DNA of 53,060 nucleotides, taken from assembly GCA_964563165.1 (NCBI GenBank), contig CAZLWA010000014.1, positions 1 through 53,060 of the forward strand, given 5' to 3'. The DNA is from CAZLWA01 sp964563165. Its GTDB lineage: Bacteria > CLD3 > SB21. Under the pieces are notes generated by a model. It saw only the letters and a list, made by a program, of their open reading frames with translations, did no database searches and was not told where the DNA came from. This document shows, one piece after another, positions 41,955 to 49,541 of the stretch (position 1 is its first letter; each line of letters opens with the position of its first letter). The position numbers and the translations under genes were made by a program.

Positions 41955-43325
41955 TTACAACCCCTCCTCCGCCAGCACAAGAGCCATGACGGCCATAGCG
42001 ACCGCGCCGAGTTCGAGTTCACGTTCATTGACTTTGTCCATCGTATCGTGATCGGAGTGATGATAATCGAAATATTTTTGCCCTTCCGTATGCAATCCCA
42101 GGCACGGCACGCCTTTTTTTACAAGCTCGCCGAGGTCCGGGCCGCTTTGGCCTTTCGTCACGCGGTCGGCTTCCAGGGGTTTCAGGGCGTACGCCCAGCG
42201 TGCGATTTTTTCGACGGTCATGGAATCCGCTTCCACACTGAATCCGCGAGGAGGGAATGCGCCGTGATCCGATTCGATCGCCGCGATATGTTTTTCACCC
42301 GGACGATCTTTTTCCGCATAGGCTTTCCCGCCGGCCAGCCCGTTTTCTTCATTCATAAACAGCACCACCCGGATCGTACGTTTTGGTTTGAAACCCAGTG
42401 ATCTCAAAAGTCTCAAGGCTTCGACACAATGGATACTGCCGGCGCCGTCGTCATGGGCTCCGCGGCCTTTGTCCCAACTGTCGAGATGCCCGCCGATGGT
42501 GATCACTTCATTCGGTTTTTCGGTTCCGCGTAATTCCCCGACCACGTTCGCAGATTCGACATTCGGAAGAATTTGTGAATTCAATTTTAAATTCACCGTC
42601 ACATTATTTTCTTTGGCAATTAACCCGCTGAGCAATTCCGCCCCGACCGTGCTCACGGCGGCCGCCGGAATTTTCAGAATGGAATCTACGTAAATCATAG
42701 CGCCGGTATGCGGATAATCATCGATCTGGGTCGTCATCGACCGGACGAGCACCGCGACAGCGCCGTATTTTGACGCTTCGGCGCCGCCTTTGGTGCGCTG
42801 ATCTACGGCACCCATGTAGGCCGCCCCGGTTGAAAATAAACTGCGATCCATCGGGCGGTTGAAGAAAACAATTTTCCCTTTCACTTTTTCACCGAGCGCT
42901 CTCAACTGATCGAAGGATCTCACTTCCAGCACTTCGGCGGTGATGCCGTCTTTTGGAGTACCGATGGTCCCGCCGAGCGCACATATCTTGAGAGACCGGT
43001 TTCCGAGCGAAGCGGATCTGATAATGGCAGCTTCCTCAATATCGCCGCGCACCCAATGCGGCACGGTCACCGGTTCGAGGTGCACGTTGTCCAAACCCAG
43101 GTCCTCCATTTTTTTCTTGGCCCATTGAACGGCTTTCGCCGCATTGTCCGAGCCGCTGAGACGCGACCCGATGCCGTCGGAAAGTTCCGACAGCATACCA
43201 TAGGCCTTACCGGAACTGAGGCCCGCGATCATTATTTTTTTTGCCAGCGAATCGTAGCCGATAGATTGAGAAAATGCACGGGAAGAAAAACCAAAGAACA
43301 AAATCATAGTGAGCAAGGAACGCAT
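41955..43325 (-). CDS. secreted M28-family metallopeptidase
   Basis: A 456-residue product with a signal peptide (about residue 19, FSQ), an inserted PA-like domain (about 120-250) and an M28 zinc-peptidase core. Two-zinc ligands can be placed: H and D in IGGHLDSWDKG and AHDDGAGS, E-E in MNEENGLAGG, D in AIESDHGAF, and the last His in FDYHHSDHDTMDKV. The layout matches the secreted aminopeptidase / carboxypeptidase Q branch. It lies 45 bases after the EamA gene on the same strand. The 265 bases beyond it up to gmk (41690-41954) hold no gene apart from the gmk promoter; hairpins GCGGAT/ATCCGC (41848-41867) and GCCGGTT/AACTGGC (41892-41913) are visible. Confidence 0.9.
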   Translation of the reverse strand: MRSLLTMILFFGFSSRAFSQSIGYDSLAKKIMIAGLSSGKAYGMLSELSDGIGSRLSGSDNAAKAVQWAKKKMEDLGLDNVHLEPVTVPHWVRGDIEEAAIIRSASLGNRSLKICALGGTIGTPKDGITAEVLEVRSFDQLRALGEKVKGKIVFFNRPMDRSLFSTGAAYMGAVDQRTKGGAEASKYGAVAVLVRSMTTQIDDYPHTGAMIYVDSILKIPAAAVSTVGAELLSGLIAKENNVTVNLKLNSQILPNVESANVVGELRGTEKPNEVITIGGHLDSWDKGRGAHDDGAGSIHCVEALRLLRSLGFKPKRTIRVVLFMNEENGLAGGKAYAEKDRPGEKHIAAIESDHGAFPPRGFSVEADSMTVEKIARWAYALKPLEADRVTKGQSGPDLGELVKKGVPCLGLHTEGQKYFDYHHSDHDTMDKVNERELELGAVAMAVMALVLAEEGL

Positions 43326-43370
43326 GGCGGTTCTCCATTTAAATTTGAATGGTATGACTGAATGACTTTT

Positions 43371-44351
43371 TTAGCGGGCTTCCTGAACGGCTTCCGGTTG
43401 AATTTGCCTTGGCGAGCCGCTCACTTCAGGAACTTGTTTCTGCGGTTTTTTGAGCGTGGCTATCATAACCGCGCTGATAATGACCGCGGCACACAGAAAA
43501 GTTCTCAGTGTCAGCTCCTCGCCGCCCATGAACCAGCCCAGGAAAACGGCGATAACCGGATTCACATACGCGTACGTGGAAACCTTCGATGGCGAGACCT
43601 CTTTTAGAAGCCAGATATAACACGTAAAACCGATCAGCGATCCGAAAATAACCAAGTATCCAAACGCCAACAAAGAGTGGAGCGATATGGCATCCGTGTT
43701 CCATTGCTTCAACTCGCCGAAGAATAACCCGAGTATGATCAGTAAACCCCCTCCGCCCAGGCTTTGCATGCCGGTGGCGAGAAGTTGTGACGTGGAAAGT
43801 TTATGCATGCGCGCATACAGCGATCCTGCCGACCACGCGATGGCGGCGAAGATCAAAACAAGTAAACCTAATGTGTCAATTTTTCCGCCGCCGATGATCT
43901 TTTCCGGTCCGACCAGGATGCCGAGGCCTATGAAACCTAAAATCAGACTGACCGTTTCGCGCTTGTCCGGACGAATGCGGTCGCCGGAAATCCAATTCAT
44001 TACGACCATCCATATCGGGATGGAAGCGACGATAAGCGCTGCGAGGCCCGACGGCACGTGCTGTTCAGCCCACGTCACGCCGCCGTTGCCTCCGAGCAGC
44101 AGCAGTCCTCCGATAATGATCGCCGGCTTCCAGTCTTTCCAGTTCGGCTTCGCTTCGCCGCGCGCGCGCACGAAAACGTATAAGATCGCACCGGCTATCA
44201 GATGCCGAAGGCCCGCCATGAAAAACGGCGGGATCGTTTCGATCGCAAATTTAATGAACAAAAACGTCGAGCCCCATAAAAGATAAATGGACGCGAACGC
44301 AAGCGTAATTTTGAATCTTCGTGAACCAGGCTGAGCGGGTGAATGACTCAT
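43371..44351 (-). CDS. EamA-family (drug/metabolite) transporter
   Basis: A 326-residue protein with about ten transmembrane helices in two EamA halves: the first starts IYLLWGSTFLFIKFAIETIP, the second LGLLVLIFAAIAWSAGSLYA. The LLWGS.F...K motif and VPSGLAALIVASIPIW are typical of the YedA-like branch of inner-membrane metabolite exporters. The C-terminal tail is cytosolic, basic then acidic. Substrate cannot be named. It precedes the M28 peptidase gene on the minus strand (gap 45), perhaps one unit handling peptides or amino acids; that link is inference. Confidence 0.88.
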   Translation of the reverse strand: MSHSPAQPGSRRFKITLAFASIYLLWGSTFLFIKFAIETIPPFFMAGLRHLIAGAILYVFVRARGEAKPNWKDWKPAIIIGGLLLLGGNGGVTWAEQHVPSGLAALIVASIPIWMVVMNWISGDRIRPDKRETVSLILGFIGLGILVGPEKIIGGGKIDTLGLLVLIFAAIAWSAGSLYARMHKLSTSQLLATGMQSLGGGGLLIILGLFFGELKQWNTDAISLHSLLAFGYLVIFGSLIGFTCYIWLLKEVSPSKVSTYAYVNPVIAVFLGWFMGGEELTLRTFLCAAVIISAVMIATLKKPQKQVPEVSGSPRQIQPEAVQEAR

Positions 44352-44496
44352 TGCCGTCTTTCGTTTTTTAAAACCTACGATAGTACCTCAAACTTGTTTG
44401 ATAGTCAAGCACCGCTTTATGAGAAAAGACAGGCAGACCAATTCTTAACAGAATTTATTTCAGTAATAAAGCAAAAACCACCCGATTCTTGCGGAA

Positions 44497-44536
44497 ATGA
44501 AAAAACCTGTAAGGTTTTTGAAACCTTACAGGTTTG
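44497..44536 (-). terminator. intrinsic terminator after the SnoaL-like gene
   Basis: A perfect 15-base-pair inverted repeat, AAACCTGTAAGGTTT and its complement at 44503-44517 and 44521-44535, with a three-base loop. On the minus strand it is followed by a T-run (TTTTTT at 44497-44502), 25 bases after the stop codon. The same dyad would be readable from the other side but lacks a T-run there. Confidence 0.8.
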
Positions 44537-44560
44537 GAAATCGCATCCTTCTTAGAAAAA

Positions 44561-45076
44561 CTACTTCTTATCCATTCCGCCTTGCGGAGCCGGCATCAGC
44601 CCCAGTTGTATCATCATTCCAATATTGTCACCATAGCCCCATCTCTCTTGCATCTTTCCATCCTTAAAAAGGATGATATCAATTAAGCCCCACTGCGCAG
44701 TTTTGTTCGTCGCAGCCACGGCACCCATCATGCCTTTATTCGTGCCTTTATAGGTTACGCGGGCAATGATCTTATCCCCGTCGGCCATGAGGTCGTCCAC
44801 GGTAACACTCAGGTCAGGGAAAGATTTGAAAAACTGCCGGAACTCTTCTTTGATCCCCTCGACCCCGGGTTTCGATCCAGGCATTGCCTGGTGATTCATT
44901 GCGTCCTTCGCAATGAATTGATCCGCCGCATCCGCATTGTGCTTATTGACCACTTCCTCGAAAAATTTTTTCACTGTGGCTTTGTTTGCATCGGCTTTAT
45001 TCATTTGGCCGTAGCCGAAAGACGCACAGACAAACAATGCCAATACCGCAACGAAAATCCTGACAGAAGCTTTCAT
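44561..45076 (-). CDS. secreted SnoaL/ester-cyclase-like protein
   Basis: A 171-residue product with a signal peptide (MKASVRIFVAVLALFVCASF, cleavage near YGQ). Residues 35-155 fit the SnoaL-like alpha+beta barrel: ATVKKFFEEVVNKHNADAAD, MNHQAMPG, GIKEEFRQFFKSFPDLSVTV, DKIIARVTYKGTNKG, DIILFKDGKMQERWGYGD. SnoaL relatives include polyketide cyclases and lipid- or small-molecule-handling proteins, mostly uncharacterised. The start follows AGGAGGAAGTT. A promoter (45127-45155) and terminator (44497-44536) frame it as a monocistronic gene, divergent from the molybdenum hydroxylase operon. Substrate unknown. Confidence 0.8.
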   Translation of the reverse strand: MKASVRIFVAVLALFVCASFGYGQMNKADANKATVKKFFEEVVNKHNADAADQFIAKDAMNHQAMPGSKPGVEGIKEEFRQFFKSFPDLSVTVDDLMADGDKIIARVTYKGTNKGMMGAVAATNKTAQWGLIDIILFKDGKMQERWGYGDNIGMMIQLGLMPAPQGGMDKK

Positions 45077-45126
45077 AACTTCCTCCTCAATTTAGATTGA
45101 TTGGCTATTCATATTTAGACCATGAA

Positions 45127-45155
45127 AATCTAAAGATTCATGTATTGATAAGCAA
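45127..45155 (-). promoter_or_regulatory. sigma-70-like promoter for the SnoaL-like gene
   Basis: On the minus strand TTGCTT (45150-45155), 17-base spacer, TAGATT (45127-45132), about 51 bases before the start codon. Both boxes match four of six positions. Confidence 0.4.
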
Positions 45156-45202
45156 ATCCTTTTAAAATATAAGAATCTTTGAAAAATGTCAGCGGGTGGT
45201 TG

Positions 45203-45232
45203 TTGACTTTATAAAAAAAATTCCTTTAGATT
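45203..45232 (+). promoter_or_regulatory. candidate promoter for the molybdenum hydroxylase operon
   Basis: TTGACT at 45203-45208, an 18-base A/T-rich spacer and TAGATT at 45227-45232. The predicted start falls within the dyad at 45234-45256, roughly 95 bases before the first gene. Confidence 0.4.
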
Positions 45233-45233
45233 A

Positions 45234-45256
45234 AGCGTCTTCCGACGTCAGACGCT
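45234..45256. promoter_or_regulatory. inverted repeat at the predicted transcription start, possible operator
   Basis: AGCGTCT (45234-45240) and AGACGCT (45250-45256) are perfect seven-base inverted arms around a nine-base centre that itself contains GACGTC. Their 16-base centre spacing and position over the predicted start site suit a repressor site; an RNA hairpin at the 5' end of the transcript is the alternative. There is no T-run after it, so it is not a terminator. Confidence 0.4.
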
Positions 45257-45335
45257 GACCTTGGTTTTTCTTCCTTCCATGCTATTTGTCAAAAGTCATA
45301 ATTTCAATCATTGATTTTTTCAGAAGGGTCTTCAC

Positions 45336-45962
45336 ATGAAAAATCAAAAATCAAAAAAAGATAAACACGCTATTACGCGCCGCGGATTTATCAAAGGTTT
45401 TGGTATGACCTCCATCGGCATCGCGGCGGGCAGCGGAGGATTGCTGGGTGCGCTGCAGAATTCGTGCGCCGCGGCGGGCGAACCGCAGATTTTGGGACCC
45501 CATGCCGCGGAAATTACGCTGCGCATTAACGGAAAACAACTTCAAGTCAGCGTCGAACCCCGGACCACTCTGGTAGAAGCCCTTCATGACCGACTGCAGC
45601 TTACCGGAACTAAAACCGGGTGCGATCGCGGTGCCTGCGGCTCCTGCACGGTGATCATGGACGGACGCGCAATTAATTCGTGTTTGACTTTAGCCGTAGA
45701 TGCGATGGGTAAGGAAATTCAAACCGTCGAAGGGTTGGAAATGAACGGAAAACTGCATGCGATCCAGGAATCATTCATTGAGCATGATGCGCTGCAATGC
45801 GGTTTCTGCACTTCCGGCATGCTGATGAGCTGCAAACATCTTTTGGATCACAATCCGGATCCGACCCTTGACGACGTGAAATTAGCGACGAGCGGAAATC
45901 TCTGCCGCTGCGGAACCTATCCGAAAGTATTCGAGGCTGTAATGAAAATTACAAAAACATGA
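45336..45962 (+). CDS. molybdenum hydroxylase 2Fe-2S subunit with Tat signal (PaoA-like)
   Basis: A 208-residue protein with twin-arginine signal ITRRGFIKGFGMTSIGIAAG (residues 13-32). The 2Fe-2S plant-type cluster is GCDRGACGSCTV plus NSCLTL; the second helical cluster is CGFCTSGMLM and CRCGTYPKV, as in xanthine-dehydrogenase-family small subunits. Electrons would flow from the Mo centre through these clusters to FAD. Like E. coli PaoA it is the only subunit with an export signal, so the whole complex is likely carried to the periplasm by hitch-hiking. The start follows AGAAGGGTCTTCAC. The stop overlaps the next gene by ATGA. Substrate: an aldehyde or N-heterocycle, not determined. Confidence 0.92.
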   Translation: MKNQKSKKDKHAITRRGFIKGFGMTSIGIAAGSGGLLGALQNSCAAAGEPQILGPHAAEITLRINGKQLQVSVEPRTTLVEALHDRLQLTGTKTGCDRGACGSCTVIMDGRAINSCLTLAVDAMGKEIQTVEGLEMNGKLHAIQESFIEHDALQCGFCTSGMLMSCKHLLDHNPDPTLDDVKLATSGNLCRCGTYPKVFEAVMKITKT

Positions 45963-46348
45963 GCCGCGCGATCAGGATCGCTTTGTTATGTTGTTTCGGT
46001 TTCGCCTGCCGGTCGCGGGAAATGGTTTATCGCGCTCCCTATTTGGATTTGCGCATCATACAGGAACGATACGTTGCGACGCAGAAAACGGTTCATCTGG
46101 TGTTTTATGTAAACAAGAATGAAATACACGAAGTGGAAGGCGTTATCAAATCCGCTAACCAGAAGGACGGCCTTTTGTTCGAGTACTTTAACAGTGAAAC
46201 GCATCAATTAATGCAGGCTGTAATTCCGGTTCAAAATATTTATGAAATCTCCGTGCTGGAAACGAATTATCAAAAGAATAAGACCATCGGACAAACGATA
46301 GCGATCGCCTTTGGATTGGCTTTTATTGTGATTATTTCGATTCAATGA
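45959..46348 (+). CDS. lipoprotein-like protein, paralogue 1
   Basis: A 129-residue product that starts inside the stop codon of the 2Fe-2S gene (ATGA overlap), so it is translationally coupled. Residues 1-17 form a lipoprotein signal (lipobox FGFAC) and the last 20 residues are hydrophobic (TIAIAFGLAFIVIISI), so it may be held by both ends or be a small membrane protein. The middle reads IHEVEGVIKSANQKDGLLFE, YFNSETHQLMQ, NIYEISVLE. The same order of residues occurs in the next gene (EVKGYLRSSG, YTFNQKAH, NLKKIS), so the two are paralogues. The family is unrecognised; position suggests a role with the hydroxylase. Confidence 0.7.
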   Translation: MSRAIRIALLCCFGFACRSREMVYRAPYLDLRIIQERYVATQKTVHLVFYVNKNEIHEVEGVIKSANQKDGLLFEYFNSETHQLMQAVIPVQNIYEISVLETNYQKNKTIGQTIAIAFGLAFIVIISIQ

Positions 46349-46391
46349 AAAAAACAGGTTATTCTGAAATAAAAAGGAATTGAAGCGAACT

Positions 46392-46715
46392 ATGGAAAAA
46401 ATCAATCTTACAAGGTGGTGCGTTCTGGTTTTCCTCTGTTTACTTGCATGTTCGCCGAAAGAGACGGTGAAAGAGACTGATGACCCGCCTATCACGTACA
46501 CCTTGCTGCGGAACGGTATCCTGGACGGACAGGACGTGCTGAATATTCGCTATCAAGACGAAGCGGGGGGAATCCAGGAAGTCAAAGGCTACCTTCGTTC
46601 CTCGGGTTACACAGAAACGGTTTTGATCTATACGTTCAATCAAAAAGCACACGCATACACCACGCAGGAGATCGCGATAAAGAATTTGAAAAAAATTTCA
46701 AGAGCCGGTGAATGA
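46392..46715 (+). CDS. lipoprotein, paralogue 2
   Basis: A 107-residue protein with lipoprotein signal ending LLACS (lipobox near residue 20). The body YRLRNGILDG-like strand region, then IQEVKGYLRSSGYTETVLIY and TFNQKAHAYTTQEIAIKNLK, parallels paralogue 1. It lacks the C-terminal hydrophobic helix. I chose the ATG at 46392; a TTG at 46380 is in frame but lies too close to the AAGGAA. It ends 54 bases before the Mo-subunit gene. Unknown family; possibly an assembly or tethering factor. Confidence 0.68.
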   Translation: MEKINLTRWCVLVFLCLLACSPKETVKETDDPPITYTLLRNGILDGQDVLNIRYQDEAGGIQEVKGYLRSSGYTETVLIYTFNQKAHAYTTQEIAIKNLKKISRAGE

Positions 46716-46769
46716 CGTTCTGTAAATGACAGCGAATGGACCGGCAGTGATAAGTTAAAAGGAGCCCCT

Positions 46770-49055
46770 ATGCCAAAAAATGTAAAACTGAACGTCGGCG
46801 TTGAGGATAATCTCAAGGAAATTTCAGTAGAGATCCCCGACAATGCGCCCAAGCCGTGGGACGGTGCGGATAAGCTGAATTTCATCGGCGGGAAAACGGC
46901 GCGCGTAGACGGAAAAGAAAAAACATCCGGCCGCGCAAAATATACGTTCGATATCCAATGGCCGGGCATGCTGTACGGAAAATTTTTGCGCTCTCCGCAC
47001 CCGGCGGCGATCGTTAAGAAAATCGATACGTCGAAGGCCAAAAAATATCCCGGCGTGAAAGCGGTCATTCCCGTTCAGGAAAAATTGCCGATGCGCGTCC
47101 GGTTTGCCGGACAGGAAGTTGCGGCTGTTGCAGCTGAGACGAGGCACCAGGCGGAGGAAGCGCTGAAACTGATCGATGTGGAATATGAAAAAGTGCCTTT
47201 TGTCATCAACGTTGAAAAGGCCATGCGATCGAACGCGCCGATCGTCTTTGACACGAAGATGGAATCAGCAGAAAACTATCCCGGTGATATTCCTGACGAA
47301 GATATGTCCGCTTCTCAGAAAAGAAACTTACGCGGACCGAAAGTGAAAGGCAAATTAGCGGAAGTCGAAGGGGAATTGGCGAAATGCGATGCCGTGATCG
47401 AACAAACCTATAAAACGCAGGTGCAGACGCATTCTGCGATGGAAACGCACGGCGTGGTGGCAAAATGGGAGAGCGAAAGCGAGTTAACCGTGTGGGCTTC
47501 GACACAAGGCACGTTCAGCGTACGGGATGAATTGGCCAGCGTATTCAATATTTCCAAATCACACGTGCGTGTGCTTACGGAACATATGGGCGGAGGGTTC
47601 GGCGCAAAATTCGGCGCGGGCATTTTCGGCATCATGGCGGCGAAACTGGCGAAGCAAACGAACGCGCCGGTGAGTATGATGCTCGACCGCAAAGAAGAGC
47701 ATCTCGCCGGCGGCAATCGCCCGAATTCAATACAGACCTTGAAAATCGGCGCGGGAAAAGGCGGAACGATCAAGGCGATCAAACTTATTTCGCACGGTTC
47801 GGCAGGCGTCGGTACCGGCGCCGGCACGGCAGGCCCTGTGCAAAATATGTACGGCGTCGAAAAAACATACACGGAAGAATACGACGTATTCATCAATGCA
47901 GGTGCCGGTGCGGCATTTCGCGCGCCCGGCCATCCGCAAGGCGTGTTCGCGCTAGAACAGGCGGTCGACGAGCTTGCGTATAAATTAAATATGGATCCGT
48001 TGGAATTTCGCAAAATAAATCTGAAGAACGATGAGATCCGTCAGACCGAATACGCCATCGGCGCCAAAAAAATCGGCTGGGAAATACGAAACCCCAAAGC
48101 CGGCGGGGACAAGGGTCCGATCAAACGCGGTATGGGTATGGCGAATGCGCTTTGGTATTATTTTTACGGAACGGGATTTCAAGCTTCGATTCAAGTCAAC
48201 AGCGACGGATCCGTCGAATTGACGAACGGTGTGCAGGATATCGGCACAGGCATTCGAACGGCGATCGCGATGGTTGCGGCGGAAGAACTCGGACTCAAGC
48301 CGTCGGATATTTCCACTAAGATCGGCGATACGAATTTCGGCCTCGGTCCCGCCAGCGGCGGCAGTCAAACAACCGGCGGTCTCACACCGGCGGTACGAAA
48401 TGCCGCGTATTTGGTCAAATTGAAAATGTTTGGAATTGCCGCACCGATTTTGAAAGTCAAAGAAGAGGAATTGAGTCTTGGCGATGGCAAAATTTTTGTT
48501 ACAAGCGATCCGGCTAAAAACCTCACGTGGAAACAAGTGGCTTCGAAGATTTCGGGCGATAAATTTACAGTCATCGGCGAGCGTGTCAAGGATCATTTGT
48601 CCGTCGCGCCGCCGTTCATTCGCGGTGTTCAATTTGCCGAAGTGGAAGTCGATACGGAAACGGGCGTGATCAGAGTCGACCGCGTGGTTGCCGTTCACGA
48701 TTGCGGACGGCCGATGAACCGCCTGACGCTGGAAAGTCAGATCAACGGTGGAATTATTCAGGGACTCAGTTACGCCTTATTCGAGAATCGTTTGCTCGAC
48801 CGCAATACCGGCGTGATGGTCAATGCAAATCTGGAACAATACAAAATTGCCGGAGCGATGGATATTCCTGAAATCGAATCGGTCATTATTGACGTCAACC
48901 GCGGTGTGTCGAGCACCGGAGCCATGGGCATCGGCGAACCGGCGACGGTTCCGACCGCGGCCGCGATCGCGAACGCCGTCTACCACGCGATCGGAGTACG
49001 TATCCGTGAATTACCGATGACCCCGGCGGTTGTCTTGAAAGCATTGAAAGGATAG
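46770..49055 (+). CDS. molybdenum hydroxylase Mo-cofactor subunit (PaoC/xanthine dehydrogenase-like)
   Basis: A 761-residue large subunit. The N-terminal aldehyde oxidase/xanthine dehydrogenase a/b hammerhead domain (GGKTARVDGKEKTSGRAKYT) leads to the two Mo-binding domains: HMGGGFGAKFG, the GAFRAPG-like GAAFRAPGHPQG, GVQDIGTGIRTA, and the active-site Glu in MGIGEPATVPTAAAIANAV. The Glu is the base in hydroxylation. There is no signal peptide. It should partner the 2Fe-2S and FAD subunits. The start follows AAAGGAGCCCCT. Right after the stop a repeat-bounded insert of about 460 bases separates it from the FAD subunit. Substrate cannot be assigned. Confidence 0.92.
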   Translation: MPKNVKLNVGVEDNLKEISVEIPDNAPKPWDGADKLNFIGGKTARVDGKEKTSGRAKYTFDIQWPGMLYGKFLRSPHPAAIVKKIDTSKAKKYPGVKAVIPVQEKLPMRVRFAGQEVAAVAAETRHQAEEALKLIDVEYEKVPFVINVEKAMRSNAPIVFDTKMESAENYPGDIPDEDMSASQKRNLRGPKVKGKLAEVEGELAKCDAVIEQTYKTQVQTHSAMETHGVVAKWESESELTVWASTQGTFSVRDELASVFNISKSHVRVLTEHMGGGFGAKFGAGIFGIMAAKLAKQTNAPVSMMLDRKEEHLAGGNRPNSIQTLKIGAGKGGTIKAIKLISHGSAGVGTGAGTAGPVQNMYGVEKTYTEEYDVFINAGAGAAFRAPGHPQGVFALEQAVDELAYKLNMDPLEFRKINLKNDEIRQTEYAIGAKKIGWEIRNPKAGGDKGPIKRGMGMANALWYYFYGTGFQASIQVNSDGSVELTNGVQDIGTGIRTAIAMVAAEELGLKPSDISTKIGDTNFGLGPASGGSQTTGGLTPAVRNAAYLVKLKMFGIAAPILKVKEEELSLGDGKIFVTSDPAKNLTWKQVASKISGDKFTVIGERVKDHLSVAPPFIRGVQFAEVEVDTETGVIRVDRVVAVHDCGRPMNRLTLESQINGGIIQGLSYALFENRLLDRNTGVMVNANLEQYKIAGAMDIPEIESVIIDVNRGVSSTGAMGIGEPATVPTAAAIANAVYHAIGVRIRELPMTPAVVLKALKG

Positions 49056-49517
49056 GATGCCACTAAGGCACAAAGACACTAAGATTACAAATGCAAAAAA
49101 CATTTACCAGGTTGTCTCCTGAGCTGGAATTATTAGGTAAGCATATAGTCAATGCAGCTTTTAAGATACATAGTGAATTGGGACCCGGATTATTAGAAAA
49201 GATCTATGAAGTCTGCCTCACTCATGAATTGAGCAAAATCGGATTGAGAAGTATCTAGGCAAGTTGAAATTCCGATTGTCTATGATGGAATTTCTTTTGA
49301 AGAGGGCCTGAGAATGGATTTGTTAGTGGAGGACAAAGTAATTTGTGAAATCAAAGCTGTGGATCAAATGAATCCGCTGTGGCAGGCACAAATATTAAGT
49401 CACTTAAAATTGACAAAATTACGGTTGGGCTACCTGATTAATTTCAACGTACCGTTAATAAAACAGGGTATTAAAAGATTCGTTATCTAAAACTTTGTTC
49501 CTTTGTGCCTTTGTGGC
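49056..49517 (+). mobile_element. inverted-repeat-bounded unit carrying a GxxExxY pseudogene
   Basis: Left arm about 49060-49084 (GCCACTAAGGCACAAAGACA...) and right arm 49492-49516 (CTTTGTTCCTTTGTGCCTTT...) are imperfect inverted copies of about 25 bases. Between them lies just one gene, the GxxExxY frame. The unit begins a few bases after the Mo-subunit stop codon and ends 25 bases before the FAD-subunit start, breaking an operon whose genes are usually adjacent. The arms are of the same family as at least six ORF-less copies in the window. No transposase, and no target duplication I could recognise. Mobility is inference. Confidence 0.6.
49091..49490 (+). pseudogene. GxxExxY protein (PD-(D/E)XK nuclease fold), frameshifted
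   Basis: From ATG 49091 the frame reads MQKTFTRLSPELELLGKHIV, then SELGPGLLEKIYEVCL, holding the GxxExxY motif (GLLEKIY), and stops at a TAG after GLRSI. The frame one base on continues RQVEIPIVYDGISFEEGLRM, DLLVEDKVICEIKAVDQMN, LTKLRLGYLINFNVPLIKQG and IKRFVI to a TAA at 49488-49490. Both halves join to a full family member with the nuclease-like D...EIK residues intact. One extra base (or two missing) at about 49258 separates them; a sequencing or assembly error is possible. The family has unclear function. No other gene lies in the repeat unit. Confidence 0.75.
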
Positions 49518-49541
49518 GAGTATTTTAGTAAAGGGTGTAAT

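Noticed and set aside
44497..44536. insertion-element end
   Set aside because: A single perfect 15-base-pair hairpin with a T-run right after a gene is explained by an intrinsic terminator.
49503..49541. upstream start for the FAD subunit at 49503
   Set aside because: Residues encoded by a repeat arm; the ATG at 49542 has a ribosome-binding site and matches family N-termini.
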